Shown: in pieces, positions 11,411 through 23,621 of the stretch | How the letters are laid out: each line of letters begins with the position of its first letter | How positions within the stretch are numbered: position 1 is the stretch's first letter | Origin: Pseudeuparius sepicola | Taxonomy: Eukaryota; Arthropoda; Insecta; Coleoptera; Anthribidae | Assembly (NCBI GenBank): GCA_963920635.1 | Contig: OY987305.1 | Coordinates: forward strand, 19,740,876-19,804,875 | Length of the DNA: 64,000 nt | Direction of reading: 5' to 3' | Made by a program: the position numbers and the translations under genes | The notes under the pieces: generated by a model | Database searches by the model: none | What the model saw: only the letters and a program-made list of their open reading frames with translations | What the model was told of the DNA's origin: nothing

Positions 11411-12545
11411 GATAGATAGATATTTATTGGTAAACAATACACAAAGTGTTTGTACAAGTCGAGATAAAATAAACGAAACTAATGTTCAGAAATCTGAACA
11501 GTAATTAACAAACATATTACATATTAAAATTAAAGTCAGAGTTGAAATATTCATTGAATGAATAAAAAGCATTCTTTATGAGGTACTTCTTAACTGCCAG
11601 TCTAAATAATTTTGGACCCAAATCTCTGACGTCTCGAGGTAAGGCATTGACAAATTTTGCAACATAGTGTGTTGGGCCATTTCTGGTTCTTGCAAGCCTA
11701 AGAAAGTCAGGGACCAGGTTGTCACCACCTCTAGTCTGGTAATTGTGGTCAGCACTGTGAGACCTGAACAAACCAAGGTTCTCCCTGACATAGACCAAAC
11801 AATGCAAAATGAAGAGACTCGGGAAAGTTAAAATATTTAAATCAATAAGGCATTGTCGACAATCATCCCTAAAACCAACACAGCAGATAACTAATACATC
11901 TCCGCTGCATCCTGAAAACACTCTCCATGTGGCATGAATGACCCCATATTAGGACAGCATATGACATCCTTGAGCTGAAGAGTCCATGATAGGCACATAA
12001 AACAGTTGGTAATGAAGTAGTTTTAGTGATCCTTCGTATCAGGAAGACCACCCTAGCGAGTGATTTCGTCACATGAACCACATGAACCTCCCACGTCAAG
12101 CCAGAATCCAGAATGACACCAAGGAACTTAATCCCTCCAGAACCGGAGCCTGAGGAAGTGGTGGATGAATTCCTCTTAAGGCTGAAATTAATATTTTGTG
12201 TTTTTTTGTCATTCTGGGATAATTTATTTGCCTGGAACCAGACCTGAAGGCCTTTCTGAGACCTCTCAAAGCTGCAACAGGACTGATGAGAAGGGTGGTA
12301 AGTCTCTCAAAGTATGATGCATCGGCAAAAAGAAGGATGTCACCCTCAAATCGTTTAAAGCCTAGATCATTTATATATACAAAAAAAAAAGATTGGGCCC
12401 AACACTGAACCCTGCAGAACCCCATAAGGCAATATCAATAAAGTTTGTGTTATAATATGGCCGTTTACCTTATATTTAAGTGTTATGCACTGGTTCAAAG
12501 TGCGATATATGAAATAAACAGAGAACAATTTTCCAAAATTGAGAG
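11411..12545 (-). mobile_element. CR1/jockey-like LINE, 3' fragment
   Basis: A 5'-truncated non-LTR retrotransposon read on the minus strand. Near 12440 it starts inside the reverse transcriptase with GVLQGSVLGP (motif B), followed by the motif C region as LLFADAS near 12320, where FADD has decayed. The C-terminal domain follows in shifting frames (SYAVLIWGHS, then FVNALPRDVRDLGPKLFRLA and KNAFYSFNEYF). The 3' UTR ends in AATAAATATCTATCTATC (complement of about 11415-11440), a polyadenylation-like signal running into a TATC tail. The 5' junction lies in the BEL/Pao C-terminal domain. Several frameshifts and the lost catalytic aspartate make it inactive. Confidence 0.8.
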
Positions 12546-15047
12546 AACACATGTTTCTCTGTGATATGCCCGAAAACCCATTTAAGGGGAGGCGTTATGT
12601 CATTTCTTATGACAACCAACTTTCCTACATGCACATTTTGAGAGCATTGTTCCAACCATTTCTGTCTTTGCTGCAGATTATGATGAAGGTTATTAGCGCC
12701 TTGGAAATTCGTTCTGCAGTCACTATAAACCTTCTCTCCATATTTTCCTTTCGTCAAGAAATACACTAAGTTTACGCAGCGGTTTAGAGGGTAATCTTTT
12801 CCTTTCTAATTGCGATATATCTACAGAGAAATGGCCAACTTGTACTTGCTTACTAAGAGCTTCAATGCACGATTTAATTTGGCATTAGTTATATTTCCAT
12901 AAATTTTATTATCCAGCCCTTTAGCGTTGTTTGCGAAGCGTAAAATATACGCAACAATCAATTTTATTTTTGACAATGAATAATATTTTTCGATTAAGGA
13001 ACCTAAACAGTTTTCAACAGAAAATAAGCTAAATACTCTCACCTTTTCTTCCAAACTATCATGAAAAATGGTTCAGAATAATTATTTCTCAAATCTCTAG
13101 GCCAGAATTCTTTATTCGAAGAGAGCCACGGAGGTCCACATAGCCAAATGTCATGATTCAACAGCTCAGAAGCTAACAAGCCCCGCGAAACACAGTCGGG
13201 CGGGTTGTGAATAGCATCTACGTGATGCCAAGAAACGGGTGGAATTCTCTCCTCTATGTAAGCAATTCTTATTTGCTACAACGGTTTTGTACTTATAAGG
13301 GTGAGACTATCCATGCCAATGCGATGGAAGAGTCCGTCCAAGTGTAGATTTCTGAAAAAAAAATTATTTTTAAAGTTTTCAATAGTAATTTGGAAAATAT
13401 TTTGAGCGGATAAACCTTTGACTTAGCCATTACAAAAATGTATGAAATTTTTTATTTTTATATATATGAAATTAAATGATTGCCATGTATCCTTTTTCAG
13501 ACGCATCTGCAAACCCATGCAATTTACAGAAATCATAATTATCTAGTAAGAGGCTACGAGGTACTATGAATTCAGAAAGGAAGGGTAGTTCCCCAATAAA
13601 CTTGTTGCCACAAACTGACTGTGGAGGGCATTCATCCCAATCTAAACTTATCATCGTAAATACTTGCGACATTTGATAATATAAGCCTTTTTGTACAAAT
13701 TGCATCTATTCTTGGTTCCATCTTGTATGAAAATATATCCGACACTGGGGGTCTAGTATTTTTAAAACGGAATTATTGTCGCTAGCGAAAGAAACTGACT
13801 CAGAGTATACGCTTGCCTCCCCTACACCTTCCAAAAATTGTGGTACATTGGAAGTCCACTTCCTAAGCTCGAATCTACCCCACTTACATAACTTATTAAT
13901 TCATTGCGAGCGGACAAAGCGTTTCTAAGTGAATTTGCCCGGAAACTATATCGTCTACGTAAATGTCAGTTTCCAAAATTTTTGCCGCCATCGGAATCTG
14001 TTCACCTTCATCCTTTATTAACTGTTTAATCGTGCGATTTGCTAAAAAGGGTGAGGATGTTAAGCCAAACATGACACGTAAAAATCTTAGGGCGCCGACT
14101 GGTGAAAATCGCCAAACTAAACGCTGGTAGTTGACATGCTTCCTCACGACGCATATTTGAGTTAACATGCCTTTTATATCGCCCGCAATCACTACCGGGT
14201 AGATGCAAAAATTAAGAACGATAGAAACAATATCCTTTTGGAGTTTTGGCCCTGGAACCGAAATTTGTTCTTATGGAAGCGTCATAAACAATGTGTAGAG
14301 CGCTTGAACCAGGCCTTGCTATGAATATAGAAAATGTTTTCTATATTCTGGTTATCGTTGACGTGCTCAAAATAATTTTGATCTATAATTTTTGAATATT
14401 CACAGTAGATTTTAGAGTTTTTTTATTAATTTTTTTCCAGTGAAAAAAAGCGCCTAACTTCCACTTCTCTAGTATTATCGAAATCAAAGAAAGGTTCTGA
14501 ATTATTGCAAAAAGCTACTCCAACTTTATAACGCCCTTCTGGGGTTCTAGAATAAGTTTCTTGAAAGATTTTTTCCGCGAGATCATCATCAGGGTAATAC
14601 CTATTTGTTTCCGGAACCTCCTCTACTTCCCAAAAGGATTTCATTCTGCTGTCAACTTTGTGCATATGGACATAAAAAAGGTGTATTTAGAATTCTACAT
14701 GCGCTGCTTAATTTTCCCATTAGAACCTAACAAAATATGCTCTCGAGTGTGACGGGTTCATCAATACCACCAAAGCGTCTGCCTCCTCACAAATTATAAG
14801 GCACAATTTCAGCCCCTAATAAAATGTCAACTTCAGAGGGTTTATTGAAACTAGTATCCGCAAGTGATAGATCCTTAATATGCGACCCATTTTCAACAAC
14901 GTAACTCGGCAACTATCTGCACAATTCCTTAAAAATTACGGGGTTGAATGTAATTAAAGGACTCATTTTTCCACAGGTTTAATGGTACAAATGACAGCAC
15001 CTTCTGATGAAGAGTCTTGCATTGATGACAGACCTTGAATCGTAATA
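12546..15047 (-). pseudogene. BEL/Pao retrotransposon pol, decayed (protease to integrase tail)
   Basis: Read from high to low coordinates this follows BEL/Pao pol order. The protease tail has IQGLSSMQ (near 15040) and LADTSFNKPSEVDILLGAE (near 14830). A linker has FWEVEEVPETNRYY and EGRYKVGVAF (14665-14430). Reverse transcriptase has ADIKGMLTQI-like AGDIKGMLTQI and YVDDIVSG (catalytic YVDD at about 13950-13961). The RNase H region has LHGFADASEKGY (near 13510). The connection has NPPDCVSRGLLASELL (near 13190) and IVAYILRFANN with LNRALKLL (12990-12850). The C-terminal DUF5641-like part has LQQRQKWLE and DITPPLKWVFG (12690-12570). The integrase catalytic core is missing between 12820 and 12767. 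Stops and frameshifts interrupt every domain. At 12545 the reading is cut by another LINE. Gag and the first half of the protease are at 21206-22371. Confidence 0.85.
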
Positions 15048-15062
15048 CTATAATAATAATAA

Positions 15063-17332
15063 TGAAATGGACTGGGTCCATGAATGAATCGATTATGCGT
15101 ATTTTTTACAGGGTGACAAACTTAGGACAAGAGATGATCGGCTACCTACAACAACTGCATGCCGAGTTCTGCAGGGAGTTTCCACATATGCAAGTGTCTG
15201 AACAAAGAGCGTCAAACGAGAAGTGGAGCTAGAGATCCATGGAGAACACATAGACAACAAAAATGGGGAAATTCGAGAGCCTGGACCACAACAAGAAGCC
15301 GAAACGGCAGAACGAACAACTGAGAATCGAGAATCGGTTAACAAAGAACACTTTGAAAGCTTAGACACACAGATGAGAGAAGCAGTATTGCGATGCGAAG
15401 GCTCAGGCCCACTGAACAGACCACCGCTACCAAGATTAAATTCGTCCAGGAAACTTGCGATCTGGCTCGATCTTATGAACACCAGAATTTTACCTAACTA
15501 TGTTTCAGTGGCACCAACATTAGAACATATCCACATGTTAATCTACTGTGCCGCAACGGCAATCATCACTGTAATGGGAGCCAAGATCCGGACGGCTCAA
15601 GAGTTGAATCGTGCAAGACCAGAACCACGAATGGCTAAATGGGAGATGCGCCTAATCGGAAAATCGAGAGTCTCCGTAAAGATATAGGACAAGTAACGGA
15701 ATATATCAGAGGAGTTAGAACTAGAAAGATCCAGAGGGCGGTGCAGGCGATAATGAGCCGCACCCAAATGCATTCTCAACGTGACCCCGCGAACATCACT
15801 GCTCAACAATGTCTTGATGTATTAAAACAAAACTTTATGTTTTCGCAGGGCGTCTGAGAAGATACAAGGCTAGTAATAACAGGAAACGAGACAACAAACT
15901 CTTTGAACGACCAGAAAAAGGTTTCTACCGTACTTTGAATTCTAGCGCCGATGCCACAAATACAAGTTACCCTAGCAGAGAACAGGTTGACAGTTTCTGG
16001 AAAAATCAACTTGCCACTGCAGGTCCATGCAATGTCAGTGCAAGCTGGATCAGTGAAGAATGCGAGATAGGCAATTCACAACCGATTAGGTCATCAATAA
16101 TTCCCACAACTGGATGGCACCGGGCCCAGATCATCTCCAAAATTATTGGATTAAGAAATAGTGGTGCACGCATGAACAACTAACTACCTTAATTAATGAA
16201 GTCTTGCTCGATCCTCTGAAAATGCCATTGTTTCTTACGCAGGTTGCAACGTACGTGTTACCAAAAGACCAGCGGAATACAGATAACCCTGCCAAGTACC
16301 GCCCAATAACCTGCCTGCCTACGCTGTACAAAATAATCATCTTGCCTTACGCAGCGAATATATGCTCACTGCGAGCGGAACATCATCATGGCAATGCAGC
16401 AGAAGGGCTGCGCGAAGGGTGCAATCGGATGCAAAGAGCAACTCATCATAGATTCTATCATCTGCAACAAGGCTCATTGCAAACGAAACCTCCACATGGC
16501 TTATATGGACTACAAAAAAGCATTTGATTCCATACCTCACAAGTGGCTCACAGGTATCTTAAAGCTGTATAAAAAAGATCATCATACAGTTTCCTTTTTA
16601 GAACACGTTATGACAACCTGGCTCACTAAGATACAACTCAGAACAGCAAGCATTAACATCGAGACCGACACAATCAACATACGAAGAGGGATTTTCCAGG
16701 GAGATTCACTCAGTCCACTGTGGTTCTGCATGGCGATGAACCCTCTATCACATCGGTATACCATATTACAGTTACACACCGGAGCCTGTTCTTGAAAACA
16801 CCAACTACAAGATGTAGTGGGATCGTACAGTTCTAACAGATCAACGAGTTGCCCATAACAGGCCGGACCTTATAATACTTGATAAAATTTCTAGACAACT
16901 CTGATTGATGTGGCCATCCCAAACAAAAACAAGCTGCTTGTGAAGCGGGCCGAGAAGATTGCGAAGTACAGAGGCTTAGAAGAATGAATTAAAAGGCAAT
17001 GGGAAATGGAGAACGTTCAGACGGTTCCAATCATCATGTCAACAAATGGTGTTATACCAAAAAGTTTGCTGAGAAGCATCAAAGAGCTGGGTTTAACTGA
17101 TAATCTTTACAGGTCCATGCAGAAGCAGTACGACCTGCGACAGCCCGAATCGTCGAAATTCATGGGGAATGCAGGAACGCCCAACAACGTCAATGTCACC
17201 TAAGGCCCGATAACATGGCAAGGGTCTCATCGAGCCAGATCCTTATGGTATCCGAGATACCCGGGATCAGAGTGAATGTTCCCCGTAGAAGGAGTGCGAT
17301 TGCCTTTTGGCTAAGTCGATATAATAATAATC
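15063..17332 (+). mobile_element. R4/Dong-like LINE with restriction-like endonuclease
   Basis: A single-ORF, site-preferring LINE relic. The N-terminal part (15093-15690) has VLRCEGSGPLNRPPLPRL. The reverse transcriptase shows KYRPITCLPTLYKII (16295), QKGCAKGAIGCKEQLIID (16400), motif A MAYMDYKKAFDSIPH (16497) and motif B RRGIFQGDSLSPL (16680). Motif C (the Y/FADD box) is deleted after 16795. A C-terminal restriction-like endonuclease remains, with HNRPDLIILDK (16860), LIDVAIPNKNK (16905), KYRGL and VPIIMSTNGVIPKSL. Such an endonuclease is the mark of the R2/R4 group. Stops and frameshifts occur throughout. Both ends sit in TAA runs (15050-15063 and 17319-17332), matching the known preference of the Bombyx Dong element for (TAA)n. 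Confidence 0.8.
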
Positions 17333-17393
17333 TTTAATGCCAACCAAATTATTTCATAATAACAAAGCAACGTCATTATATAAATAATGCTAC
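17333..17393 (-). mobile_element. 3' UTR remnant of the minus-strand LINE
   Basis: On the minus strand this short stretch ends GGCATTAAAGATTATTATT, an ATTAAA-type signal running into an ATT tail, as at the 3' end of a LINE. It fits as the tail of the LINE whose coding end is at 20713-21205, cut off by the insertion of the CR1-like element. The tail itself is the TAA run that the R4/Dong-like element entered. Confidence 0.5.
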
Positions 17394-20300
17394 ATGAATT
17401 ATGTCCTTGAGAATGATAATGAAACGATATTAAAAGAAAACAAAAGACTCAAAATTCTAGTCGACAACCTTTGCACTGGCAGACAACTTGCCCCTTCTGA
17501 TAAGACTGTTATTTCAGTTCCTTTGAACCCTGGTTCCAATTTGCATTCGTCGCAAGCTTGTAGAAAACCCCAGATTCTGGTGATGGGCGACTGTAATGCC
17601 AGAGGTCTTATTACCATAATCAAGCGTTTCACAGATTTGAGATATGATATTACCTTGAGTTGGACTGATGGCATTATATTTGATGATCGTATAAGAGAAT
17701 GCCAAAGTATGATTTCGAAATTCACCAAGGACGATTTCGTCATCCTTTTCTCAGGAGTCGTTAATGCTCTTAAGGGAAGGGTTGTTCATGGGGACTTGAT
17801 CAAATCTCTTCTTCAATTAATTCAACAGTATGATCTGGAACTGCAAGGCCTCCTCAGGCAGTTCCAACACGCAGATTTCATTCCTTCGAGGGCTATGGTT
17901 TATGCTGGTCGACTGTCGCCTTATGATAAGGAGCAGCCGATACGTTTCATTTGTGACAGAATGCTGCTTATCTCCAGGGACAGGTTCAATTTTGGAGCAA
18001 CATCGAACAAAACATCGAAGATGCTGACTGCTACTTCCTGTTGTAACTTCGATATTATTTTACTGACTGAAACATGGCTAAATAATTCTTTCCATAATTC
18101 TGAATTTTTTGACTCTGGTTACACTGTATTCAGGGGGGACAGAAACTATGATACTCTAAACTATGATATTCTCTAACTTGCAGTTTCCGCTGCCTTTCGG
18201 GCCATGAAAATCGTGACTCCCTGCTTCGTCTTACTATGATGACATTTGGACCGAGTTGAGGATTGGCTCCACTCCGCTGTTGATCGGTTGTATATACTTT
18301 CCTCCCTCATCGCCATTAGAATGCTACCAGGCCTTTTGCAGCTTATGTGAGAATTTGAAGTCCAAATACAAGAAACACAGATGTATAATATGCGGCGATT
18401 TCAACCTCCCACATATCCAATGGAACCTTGAAGATGATGTTGTTCCTGTTAGAGTTCAACCTGCTACTGCTGAAGCTGTTATAGAGACTACGTACTTTCT
18501 TGAAATGAACCAGGTCAATTATGTCTTTAATTCTCTCCAGCATATCCTGGACCTGGTGTTTGTTGATGGATTTGATTCCATTAGCTGTGTCGAGTGCGAC
18601 TTCCCTCTGTCCAGAATTGACACCCTTCATCCTCCCTTACTACTAACTTTTTCTGAGAATAAGACTAGGTTCCTGCGTGACAATAAAGTTGTATTTAAAT
18701 ATCAGTTTCACAAAGCTAATTTGACCGAACTAAACAGATACTTCAGTGAAAGTGATTGGTCCTTCATAGCCACTTCTGACAACGTCGATGAGGTCGCTCA
18801 CCATTTCTACAGAATTATCAACGAGGGATTGGCTCGATTTGTACCTAGAAAGCGAGTTCGTGGTGATAAGTATCCCATGTGGTTTGATGACTGCCTTTGC
18901 AGACTTATTTCGGAAAAAAATAAGCTCTACAGGAAGTTTAATAGAACAGGACTTCAGCCCGATTATGCATCTTACTCTTTGAAAAGGCGTGAGGTGAAGT
19001 TTCGAACTGACTGGTGCTATTTAATGTTTATCTCTAACTCTGAGAACCTAATCCCTGAAAATGTAAAGCACTTCTGGTCATTTGTTAAAAACTTGCGCAG
19101 AGACAATGGTCTTCCCAAAACGATGAGATACAGGGATCGTGTGATGAGTGATTCCGGTGAAATTGCCTATCCCCTTTTCGTCACTGCTGGCAGTTCATAC
19201 TTTTACCCCTGAAGATGTCGCTCTCAGGATTGATTCTTTGGATCCATCCAAGAACGCTGGACCTGATGGTCTGCCGTCCATCTTTTTGAAGGGGTGTCGC
19301 GACTCCCTCTCACTCCCCCGGAGTCTGATGTTCCAGCGTTCCTTTGACGATGGTAGATTTCCGTCGGACTGGAAGTTCTCTAAACTTATCCCTGTATACA
19401 AGAAAGGTGATAGATCCGACATAACCAACTATAGAGGCATTCCAATTGCATCAATTATACCTAAATTGTTCGAATCCATCTTAACTGACGAACTTTGCAA
19501 CTTACAAACACTACATTTCACCCAATCAACATGGCTTCTACAGGGGGCATTCTATGGCAACTAACCTCAGCATTTATCAGCAGTTCTTAATCTCTTCAAT
19601 TGAGGCTGGCCTGCGGGTCGATGCTGTTTATACTGATTTATCCAAGGCCTTTGATAGTGTTCCCCATGCCCTGTTGTTGACGAAGCTGTCTGAAGTTGGT
19701 GTGCGCGGTAACTTCTTGAAGTGGATCGAGTCCTACCTGTGTTGACGGTATTAGCGTGTCTCTGTGTTTGACTCTGTGTCCTGTGAGATTTTGGTGACAT
19801 CTGGTATACCCCAGGGCTCGCATATTGGCCCGATCCTGTTTTCACTATTTATAAATGACGCGGTATCTTGCTTTCACAATAGCGAATGTCTTTTATTTGC
19901 GGACGATTTAAAATTTTTTACTACTAACACCAATAGCAGTCTTGCTCTACAGACTGACCTGACTTGTTTCGCTGAATGGTGCCATGCCAAGGGTCTCTCT
20001 CTCAATATATATAAATGTATAACAATAAGCTTTTCAAGATCTCCTAGTCCTATTCAAAATACTTACATAATCGATAATACTGCCCTGGTAAACAGCACAT
20101 CAGTCAATGACCTTGGTGTCACGTTTGACAGTAGTCTAACGTTTATACAACACATCGACTCAATCGTTTGCAGGGCCTTTAGAATGCTTGGCTTCATCAA
20201 GAGGCACTCCCGGAACATTGTCGATAGCAGAGCCATAATGTGTTATATAACTGCCTTGTTAGAAGCATTCTTGAATACTGCTCTATTATTTGGCAGCCTA

Positions 20301-20712
20301 ACTACTCTTGTCATATCGAAAGAATTGAGAGAGTGCATAGAAAGTTTGTCAGGTATTACCTCTTTAAGCTTCGTTTCCCCTTTTGGAACAGATAAACTTT
20401 TTAGTTCCTTTGCGCAGGACACGTCACACTGTCCTTTTTCATGTTAGGAGACATCGAACACACTATGGACAGAGGGCAGTTGTTGACCGCTTGTGTTATA
20501 ATTACAACCACCGTTTCTTTTCCGATTGTGATGTTTTCAGCACAAGTTTGTACACATTTAAACATGGTCTGAGATTTGGTCTCATGTAGGTCTGTGACCT
20601 CGGCCAGAATCTTGGCCTTGGTAATTGTTGTATTGTTTTTTTTTATGTAATTAGGTACTATTTGGAATGAAAACCATTCCGTAATGTATTAATTGTAGTA
20701 AAAAAAAATAAA
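17394..20712 (+). mobile_element. CR1-like LINE with esterase-type ORF1 and EN-RT ORF2
   Basis: A nearly complete-length but broken non-LTR retrotransposon. 17394-17950 encodes a short coiled-coil start and an SGNH-esterase-like segment (ILVMGDCNARGL near 17575, then VILFSGVVNALKG near 17738), as in CR1-group ORF1. The expected GDS serine is cysteine. The apurinic-type endonuclease follows with ILLTETWL (18055) and CIICGDFNLPHIQW (18380). The reverse transcriptase has SKNAGPDGLPSIFLK (19247), YRGIPIASIIPKLFE, YTDLSKAFDSVPH (19630), SGIPQGSHIGPILF (19799) and LLFADDLKFF (19888), so the catalytic FADD is intact. The end has VPLRRTRHTVLFHVRRHRT (20405). The 3' UTR runs to an A-rich tail at 20700-20712. 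Frame changes at about 18176, 19200, 19560 and 19745 make it inactive. Confidence 0.85.
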
Positions 20713-21205
20713 TTCAGACACACAATAGGAAAATGACAGATTTGCAATCCAATTTTATCTGCAAACATAACACTGTATTTTATACTCATATTCCCAAGAG
20801 AGAAGAAACAACCATATGAGGAATGAGCGGGAATGCCAAGGTCCGTCCTACCCCTGGCCACCACAGACATATCATTGGCATAGTGATCCAGATTTGTTCT
20901 GAACAACCCCGGTTGCTTCTTTAAGAACAATATGAGTGACAAGTAGTAGAGAGACGGAACAGTACGCTCGCCCAATCTTGAAAAATAAGGCCGACATGAT
21001 GCTCCAGGGCGCAATCGAAAGATACAACCCACTATCCGCTTTTGAACTTTAGAGATCCTAGTGGCACCCTTTGATGAACCCCAGAACAAGGTGCCATAGC
21101 TGATAAGTGATTGAATACTGGCAAAATAAAACAATCGTATGGTTTCAATGTTTAAAACTCTGCGAAGCCGTCTGATAAGTGCACACAAAGTGAAGTTTAT
21201 GTTAT
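20713..21205 (-). mobile_element. Jockey/CR1-like LINE, RT C-terminal fragment
   Basis: The minus strand encodes the region after the RT catalytic core: CALIRRLRRVLNIET, YFASIQSLISYGTLFWGSS, VQKRIVGCIFRLRPGASC and ERTVPSLYYLSLILFLKK. This is the standard C-terminal part of jockey/CR1-type ORF2. It starts abruptly at about 21205, a 5' truncation, right beside AATCGTATAA, which resembles AATCGTAATA at 15038-15047. These look like the target-site duplication of this LINE in the BEL/Pao protease. Its 3' part was interrupted by the plus-strand CR1-like LINE; the remaining tail is at 17333-17393. Confidence 0.75.
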
Positions 21206-22371
21206 AATCGTATAATCGTATCTTGCGAAACCTAAGCGTCAGAAACATTTGTCTGATATATAATTCATTTCAGAGCCACATTCCATCAAAATGCGTATCT
21301 CTTCGTACTGCCCTCATACATTTAAAGCATCGCCGATCGCTGTGATAGCAAAGCGCGAGTTTTTGCTGTAATTTTTCCATAAAAACTAGACGAATTATTT
21401 TTGTCCTTAGCAGCAATATTCACTGGCCCAAACGCAACATTTGCGGTTAAAGTTTTAAAGGCTCTATTAGTGGACTGTACTAAATCTGCGGTAGGGGGTT
21501 TCCTAATGGGCGCATTATTTGATGAGAAATTAAGCATTTCTGCTCCTTGCTCGTTATTTCTATCTCTCCGGGAAACATGTGGTGATTATTAGCGTTACAA
21601 AATTTACAAGTGGAATTTTACCCGTAACTCGCTAGTTCGTGGTACCTACTTAAACAATTCGGACATAAGTTTTTTTGTCGTATGATCGAGATTCTTTCAT
21701 AGGAAGTTTTTTGTGTGAAATATTGGACATGCGTAAAGTTTATGTGACGAATTACATAAAGGGAAACGCAAGGCTGTTTTATTTTTTAGTGTAGATAGAA
21801 TGAATTTCGTGGTTTTTGATAGGCTTCATGCGATTTGGTTGATTTATCTTTATTCAGCGTGGTCACAGGGATGGATTTTTGGATTTTTGCCCGATAGAAC
21901 GTTTTACCAAAGTCTTTGCTCTATTATGGCACGAAAGAAAATCAAATAAAAACTCGTAGGTGGGCAATCCGTTGTGTTTCTTCATCAAGGTGTTTAGAAA
22001 GTAAGTAAAATAGTTTAAAATTCCATTTTTTTTTGGAAAATCCCATATTTTCCGAACTAGCAATATTTTCACTAAAAACTGTTAATAAGTGGTTCAAATC
22101 AGCCACATTTATTGGATTCTGAACAAATGGAGCGTCTTCTATTTTTTGCAGGAACATGAAAGCGATAGCCTTTTTATCATAATAGCGTTTTACTAAGGAG
22201 TTATATGCATTCTGATAATTCCCGGCTGCTAGAGGCATTTTTTTAACGTGACTTAATGCTTCTCCTTCTAAGTGCATGATTAAAAGATTAAATTTTTCTA
22301 TCGGCTCTAGGTCATCATTGTTGAGAATAAGCATATTATAAAGATCAAAAAAAGCCTTAAACTTTGTTACA
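21206..22371 (-). pseudogene. BEL/Pao gag and first half of protease, decayed
   Basis: The minus strand gives the gag core KFKAFFDLYNMLI at 22371, then DDLEPIEKFNLLIMHLEGEAL, NYQNAYNSLVKRYYDKK (DUF1759-like) and NGLPTYEFLFDFLSCHNRA (21970). A double zinc knuckle follows, with LCPNCLSRYHE and STCKFCNANNHHM (21670-21600). Next come linker sequence and a protease start, IRILMECGSEMNYISDKCF (near 21290), where the family has a D-S-G or D-C-G active site. Here the aspartate is glutamate. The reading resumes as IQGLSSM at 15043, on the far side of three nested LINEs. Stop codons and frameshifts are present. No primer-binding site or 5' LTR could be identified upstream of 22371. Confidence 0.8.
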
Positions 22372-23488
22372 TTTTAACCTGAAATTTTTGGTTACTCAGT
22401 GGGAGGTAGTTTTAAACTTCTGTGCGTCTTGATGACAGTCGAAGTAATTGGATCGGGATCCCCCAGGGAAATAGAAAGGAAAAAACTATTTTTTTTAGTG
22501 CAAACCTTGTTTTATTTCCAAGTTCATAAATTAATCCTAATTTTTATGGCATATATATACGAAATGAAATATTCAAATTTTGAAAACTGCGTATGTATAT
22601 AAGATTTGAATTGAATTTACTGTGGATATAAAAATCAGAAAATAGAATATTTTATTTTGTTATTTGAGATATTTCTTTTATTTCTTCTGAATAGAAAACT
22701 TACCACGGAACCTTGAAACAGTGTCAAAATTTGAAAATATTCACCACAGTTTGTAAATCCATACTTTTTGGGGATATCCTATTTCTCATTTTTAAGCATT
22801 TTTCCTTGAAATCTTAACAAATTTCACCTGCGGCGCATTTTAGAGAAAAAATTATTACAAATTTTGTGCTCACTTTAAAACAAATTCCTATATATTTTGC
22901 AGATATCCACAATAATAATTAACCGGTGACAGGTGGATGACCTGCACTACATATTCATAAATCTGTACTCGCCCATTAAGAAGTGCATTGTCCATATTCC
23001 AAGTTTTAATCACCATAGGGGTAATTTAGACTTTTTCAGATTGATATTTGGCATTTAGAGTGAAAAATATATTTCTTGAAATTTGTGTAATTTGTGGAGG
23101 TTGGTTTTATTGTTACATCACTTCAGTGGAAGTATTGGGCAAAAAATTTTCAAAACATTTTTATTCGCTAAATCAGTTTAAAATGTCAAAAACCAAAGTT
23201 TAAAAGAAAAAAATGTGTAAAATGTGTAAATTTTGCAAGCGAAAGTTTTTATGGAGAATACATTTTTCTCCTAAAATTGGAAATAAAAAAGTTGATCCTC
23301 TCTTACAATATGGTATTAATTTATGCCGAATTGCTAATATTATTTTTATCGTAGTATATTTTGCAGAATATTTTGTACACTAGAAAATGTTGAAAGAATG
23401 GCCTTTTGTAGTATGTGTATTTTTCACCTTTCACGTTGTATTGGAACTACTACCTACATTGTTTATTAAGTTCATTATTTTTTTTCAG
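22372..23488 (+). other. AT-rich intron sequence upstream of the ABHD17 exons
   Basis: No exon or repeat can be supported here. The stretch ends with a polypyrimidine run and the acceptor TTTTTTTCAG at 23479-23488. The sequence upstream (the whole 23 kb shown) contains no recognisable earlier exon of the gene, so this appears to be the end of a very long, transposon-filled intron. Confidence 0.55.
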
Positions 23489-23621
23489 TATTGATAAAGT
23501 TCCAAAGGTAATGTCTCCGACACTGATTATCCATGGGACTGAAGATGAGGTTATAGACTTTTCCCATGGACTTACAATTTTTGAAAAATGTCCAAAGGCT
23601 GTTGAACCTTTATGGGTTGAA
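23489..23621 (+). CDS. ABHD17: ABHD17-type alpha/beta hydrolase, penultimate coding exon
   Basis: After the acceptor at 23488 the first base completes a codon begun upstream, then the reading is [35 protein letters not shown] and AVEPLWVE. This matches the C-terminal third of ABHD17 (FAM108) serine hydrolases, which remove palmitate from membrane-anchored proteins such as Ras and synaptic scaffolds in vertebrates. The HGTEDEVI(D) segment carries the acid of the Ser-Asp-His triad. The exon is 133 bp, ends in phase 0 and is followed by a consensus donor, GTAAGT (23622). No stop or frameshift disturbs it, in contrast to every other coding stretch in the window. Earlier exons, including the N-terminal cysteine cluster and the nucleophile serine, are not in the window as far as I can see. 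Confidence 0.9.
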
